Assembly: GCA_028690725.1 (NCBI GenBank)
Contig: JAQVAR010000009.1
Coordinates: 1 to 15,660 of the forward strand
Direction of reading: 5' to 3'
From: Candidatus Iainarchaeum sp.
Lineage (GTDB): Archaea > Iainarchaeota > Iainarchaeia > Iainarchaeales > JAAZKV01
Length of the DNA: 15,660 bases
Part shown: piece after piece, positions 14,163 to 15,660 of the stretch
Numbering within the stretch: the stretch's first letter is position 1
Layout: each line of letters begins with the position of its first letter
The notes under the pieces: model-generated
Told to the model about the DNA's origin: nothing
What the model saw: the letters and a program-made list of their open reading frames with translations, nothing else
Database searches by the model: none
Translations under genes and position numbers: made by a program

Positions 14163-15239
14163 ATGATTGAAATAAATGATTACAAAAAATTGTCAAAATT
14201 TAATGTTTTATCTTTTAATTCAATAAAAAAAATTGAAAAAATTTATTCTATTACAAAGAAAAATAACATTTTAATTTATTGTGATTTGGGTAAAAGGGGA
14301 TTGAATGCTTCAGCAAGAATGGGGAAAACTTTTTATAAATATTTCAAATCAAAAGGTAATAATATTTCTATTTTTGTTGATAATTATTCGGAAAAACTTG
14401 TTTTTGCACCAAAAAAATTTAATGAAGCTGCTTTTTCTCTAAAGAAAAATGATTTATTGATTTTAGTTGGTTCAGGAATGACTCTTTATTTTCATAAAAA
14501 AGGAAAAAGAGTTGATAAAAATATTTTGATTAACAAGTTGGGAATAAAAATGGTTTCAACAAATGGATTAATTTCTTTGAAAAAAGAAAAAATAAATGTT
14601 TTTTTCAAAGCATTTAATCATGACGAAAAAAAATTGATTAAATTGAATAAAAAATTAGTTAGTTTTTTTGAAAAATCTAAAAAAGCCATTGTTTCTTGTC
14701 CAAAAGGAACAAATTTTTCTGTGTTATTAGGAAAAAGAAGAGTAATTTCTAATGATGGTTCTTTAAAAGATTTTTCAACAAATTATCCTGTTGGAGAAGT
14801 TTATACTGCTCCGTTAGAAAATTCTGCTAATGGAATTGCTTTTGTTAAGAGTGCAAAAGTTCTTGGTAAAACAATTTTGTTAAAAAAACCAGTTAAAATG
14901 GAGTTCCAAAATGGGTTGCTTGTTAATAATGATGTTCCCAATTTAAAAAAAGGTTTAAAAAAATTAGAATTGTTTAACAAAAAAAAAGGAGTAAAAAATT
15001 GGAGAAAAGCCCCTTATACTATTGCAGAATTTGCAATTGGTACTAATTCAAAATCAAAATTGATTGGTTTAATGATTAATGATGAAAAAGCATTTGGAAC
15101 AATACATTTTGCTATTGGGGCAAATAGTCATTTTGGTGGTAAAACAAAATGTAATGGCCACATGGATTATGTAATAGAAAAGCCAACTCTTTTCTTGGAT
15201 AATAAAAAATTAATTGATAATGGAAAATTTTTAATATAA
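14163..15239 (+). CDS. M29-type (AmpS/PepS-like) metallo-aminopeptidase
   Basis: A 358-residue protein of the thermophilic metalloprotease family (COG2309 type). The five expected metal ligands can be seen: Glu212 in YPVGEVYTAP, Glu289 in AEFAIGTN, His315 in GTIHFAIGAN, and His333 and Asp335 in HMDYVI. The surrounding blocks LENSANG, NDEKAFGTIH and FGG also match. M29 enzymes remove N-terminal residues from peptides using two metal ions. The first 190 residues form the less conserved domain (VGSGMTLYF, ISCPKGTNFS). The ATG at 14163 is chosen because it clears the previous stop (14146) by 16 bp; an upstream TTG in frame would overlap that gene. It closes the operon and is convergent with the next gene. 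Confidence 0.88.
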   Translation: MIEINDYKKLSKFNVLSFNSIKKIEKIYSITKKNNILIYCDLGKRGLNASARMGKTFYKYFKSKGNNISIFVDNYSEKLVFAPKKFNEAAFSLKKNDLLILVGSGMTLYFHKKGKRVDKNILINKLGIKMVSTNGLISLKKEKINVFFKAFNHDEKKLIKLNKKLVSFFEKSKKAIVSCPKGTNFSVLLGKRRVISNDGSLKDFSTNYPVGEVYTAPLENSANGIAFVKSAKVLGKTILLKKPVKMEFQNGLLVNNDVPNLKKGLKKLELFNKKKGVKNWRKAPYTIAEFAIGTNSKSKLIGLMINDEKAFGTIHFAIGANSHFGGKTKCNGHMDYVIEKPTLFLDNKKLIDNGKFLI

Positions 15240-15245
15240 ATATTT

Positions 15246-15440
15246 TTATAATAATCCTTTCATTCTACAATAATTTTTGATACTTCTATCAAAAGTTTTT
15301 TCATTATCATTATCAAAATAACAAGCTGGTAATTCATCGTTTTTTCTATGATAAGCAATGCATTCACAACAAATTCCTTTTCTTTCACAAGGATAAAAAC
15401 AATTACAATTCTTCAAATTTTCTTCCTTTTTACAATCCAT
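15246..15440 (-). CDS. Small cysteine-rich protein, DUF6485-like
   Basis: A 64-residue protein beginning MDCKKEENLKNCNCFYPCE with ten cysteines: C3, C12, C14, C18, C24, C25, C27, C40, and further residues to C58. The pattern NCxCxYPCERKGICCECIxYHR, then ELPACYF, then DRSIxNYC, is that of a conserved uncharacterised metal-binding-looking family in bacteria and archaea (DUF6485, from memory). It probably binds zinc or an iron-sulfur cluster (inference). AAGGAG (15449-15454) sits eight bases before the ATG, giving a firm start. It is convergent with the aminopeptidase gene, six bases apart, and its upstream side borders the structured repeats at 15469 onward. Confidence 0.8.
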   Translation of the reverse strand: MDCKKEENLKNCNCFYPCERKGICCECIAYHRKNDELPACYFDNDNEKTFDRSIKNYCRMKGLL

Positions 15441-15468
15441 TTTATATTCTCCTTAATCTGACCATTTT

Positions 15469-15523
15469 AAATCCTTATCGAGTAAAACGAAGATAGGTTT
15501 CGTATCCACCAGGCGAAACTGGT
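15469..15523. repeat. Structured direct repeat, copy 1
   Basis: Fifty-five bases identical at 54 positions to 15606-15660, offset 137 bp. It can form ACCAG/CTGGT with a GCGAAA loop (15508-15523) and a 6-bp stem at 15474-15479/15492-15497. The single difference (T at 15475 versus C at 15612) keeps this stem as a G-U pair only if the RNA is plus-strand. Confidence 0.85.
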
Positions 15524-15605
15524 GATGTACGGAAACGGATTCGAACCGTTGAACGCACTTCGCCAAACTTTTTTTTAAAAAGTTTGATCAAAAATTTTAA
15601 GGTTA
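15524..15605. other. Unique part of the repeat unit with T-arm-like hairpin
   Basis: The 82 bp between the copies contain a hairpin whose minus-strand reading is AACGG, TTCGAAT, CCGTT (15534-15550), exactly the shape and loop of a tRNA T-arm. No matching acceptor, D-arm or anticodon arm is found in the visible sequence. GGCGAA in copy 1 (15512-15517) pairs with TTCGCC (15559-15564). AAAC and T8 (15565-15576) follow, then A5-GTTT, forming a 9-bp hairpin and a possible plus-strand oligo-T stop. Confidence 0.5.
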
Positions 15606-15660
15606 AAATCCCTATCGAGTAAAACGAAGATAGGTTTCGTATCCACCAGGCGAAACTGGT
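15606..15660. repeat. Structured direct repeat, copy 2 (cut by window end)
   Basis: Second copy of the 55-bp repeat, running to the last base of the window, so the true repeat may be longer and the array may continue. Here the lower stem CCTATC/GATAGG (15611-15616/15629-15634) is perfectly paired. Confidence 0.85.

Noticed and set aside
15534..15550. Complete tRNA gene
   Set aside because: Only a T-arm fits; neither strand offers a matching acceptor stem, D-arm and a seven-base anticodon loop with U33.
15469..15660. CRISPR array
   Set aside because: The repeat is 55 bp, the spacer 82 bp and structured, and only two copies are visible with no cas genes.

Overview
This window looks like chromosomal DNA from a very AT-rich archaeon. 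It encodes transcription factor B, ribosomal protein S8e, a tailless histone, a full-length Hef helicase-nuclease and an archaeal-type RNase HII. Short genes, 1-4 bp overlaps between genes and a mixture of leaderless genes with GGTGA/GGAG ribosome sites fit a small-genome DPANN-type archaeon (Woesearchaeota/Pacearchaeota/Nanoarchaeota-like). That placement is inference; no rRNA is present.

Layout. Positions 1-46 hold the last codons of a plus-strand gene. Positions 38-5753 are an information-processing block on the minus strand: RNase HII, two unrecognised proteins, TFB, S8e and Hef. Histone and a four-helix membrane protein run plus-strand from 5894 to 6615. From 6631 to 9940 the minus strand carries cysteinyl-tRNA synthetase, a LysW-like zinc ribbon with an acidic tail, a Yip1-like membrane protein, a GNAT acetyltransferase and a retropepsin-like RimB/'zinc protease' family protein. 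From 10015 to 15239 the plus strand carries a degenerate ATP-grasp protein, a canonical RimK-like ATP-grasp ligase, a DUF1704/MATCAP (QEGLA) metallopeptidase, a third ATP-grasp protein and an M29-type aminopeptidase. A small cysteine-rich DUF6485-like gene and the start of a 137-bp-period structured tandem repeat close the window.

The most interesting part is 9485-15239 (possibly from 8106): three ATP-grasp ligase-type proteins mixed with three peptidase-type proteins and an acetyltransferase. In known families, RimK-like ligases add amino acids to protein or carrier termini, and DUF1704/MATCAP and M29 enzymes remove C- or N-terminal residues. The set therefore reads as a possible reversible peptide-tagging or peptide-synthesis system. 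The nearby LysW-like acidic protein is one candidate substrate. Function and novelty are inference from sequence.

Two non-coding signals also stand out. The last 46 bp of the tfb gene, stop codon included, are duplicated just beyond the gene across a GC-rich 45-bp spacer, like an integration scar. The right edge holds repeated hairpin-forming DNA with a tRNA T-arm-like motif.
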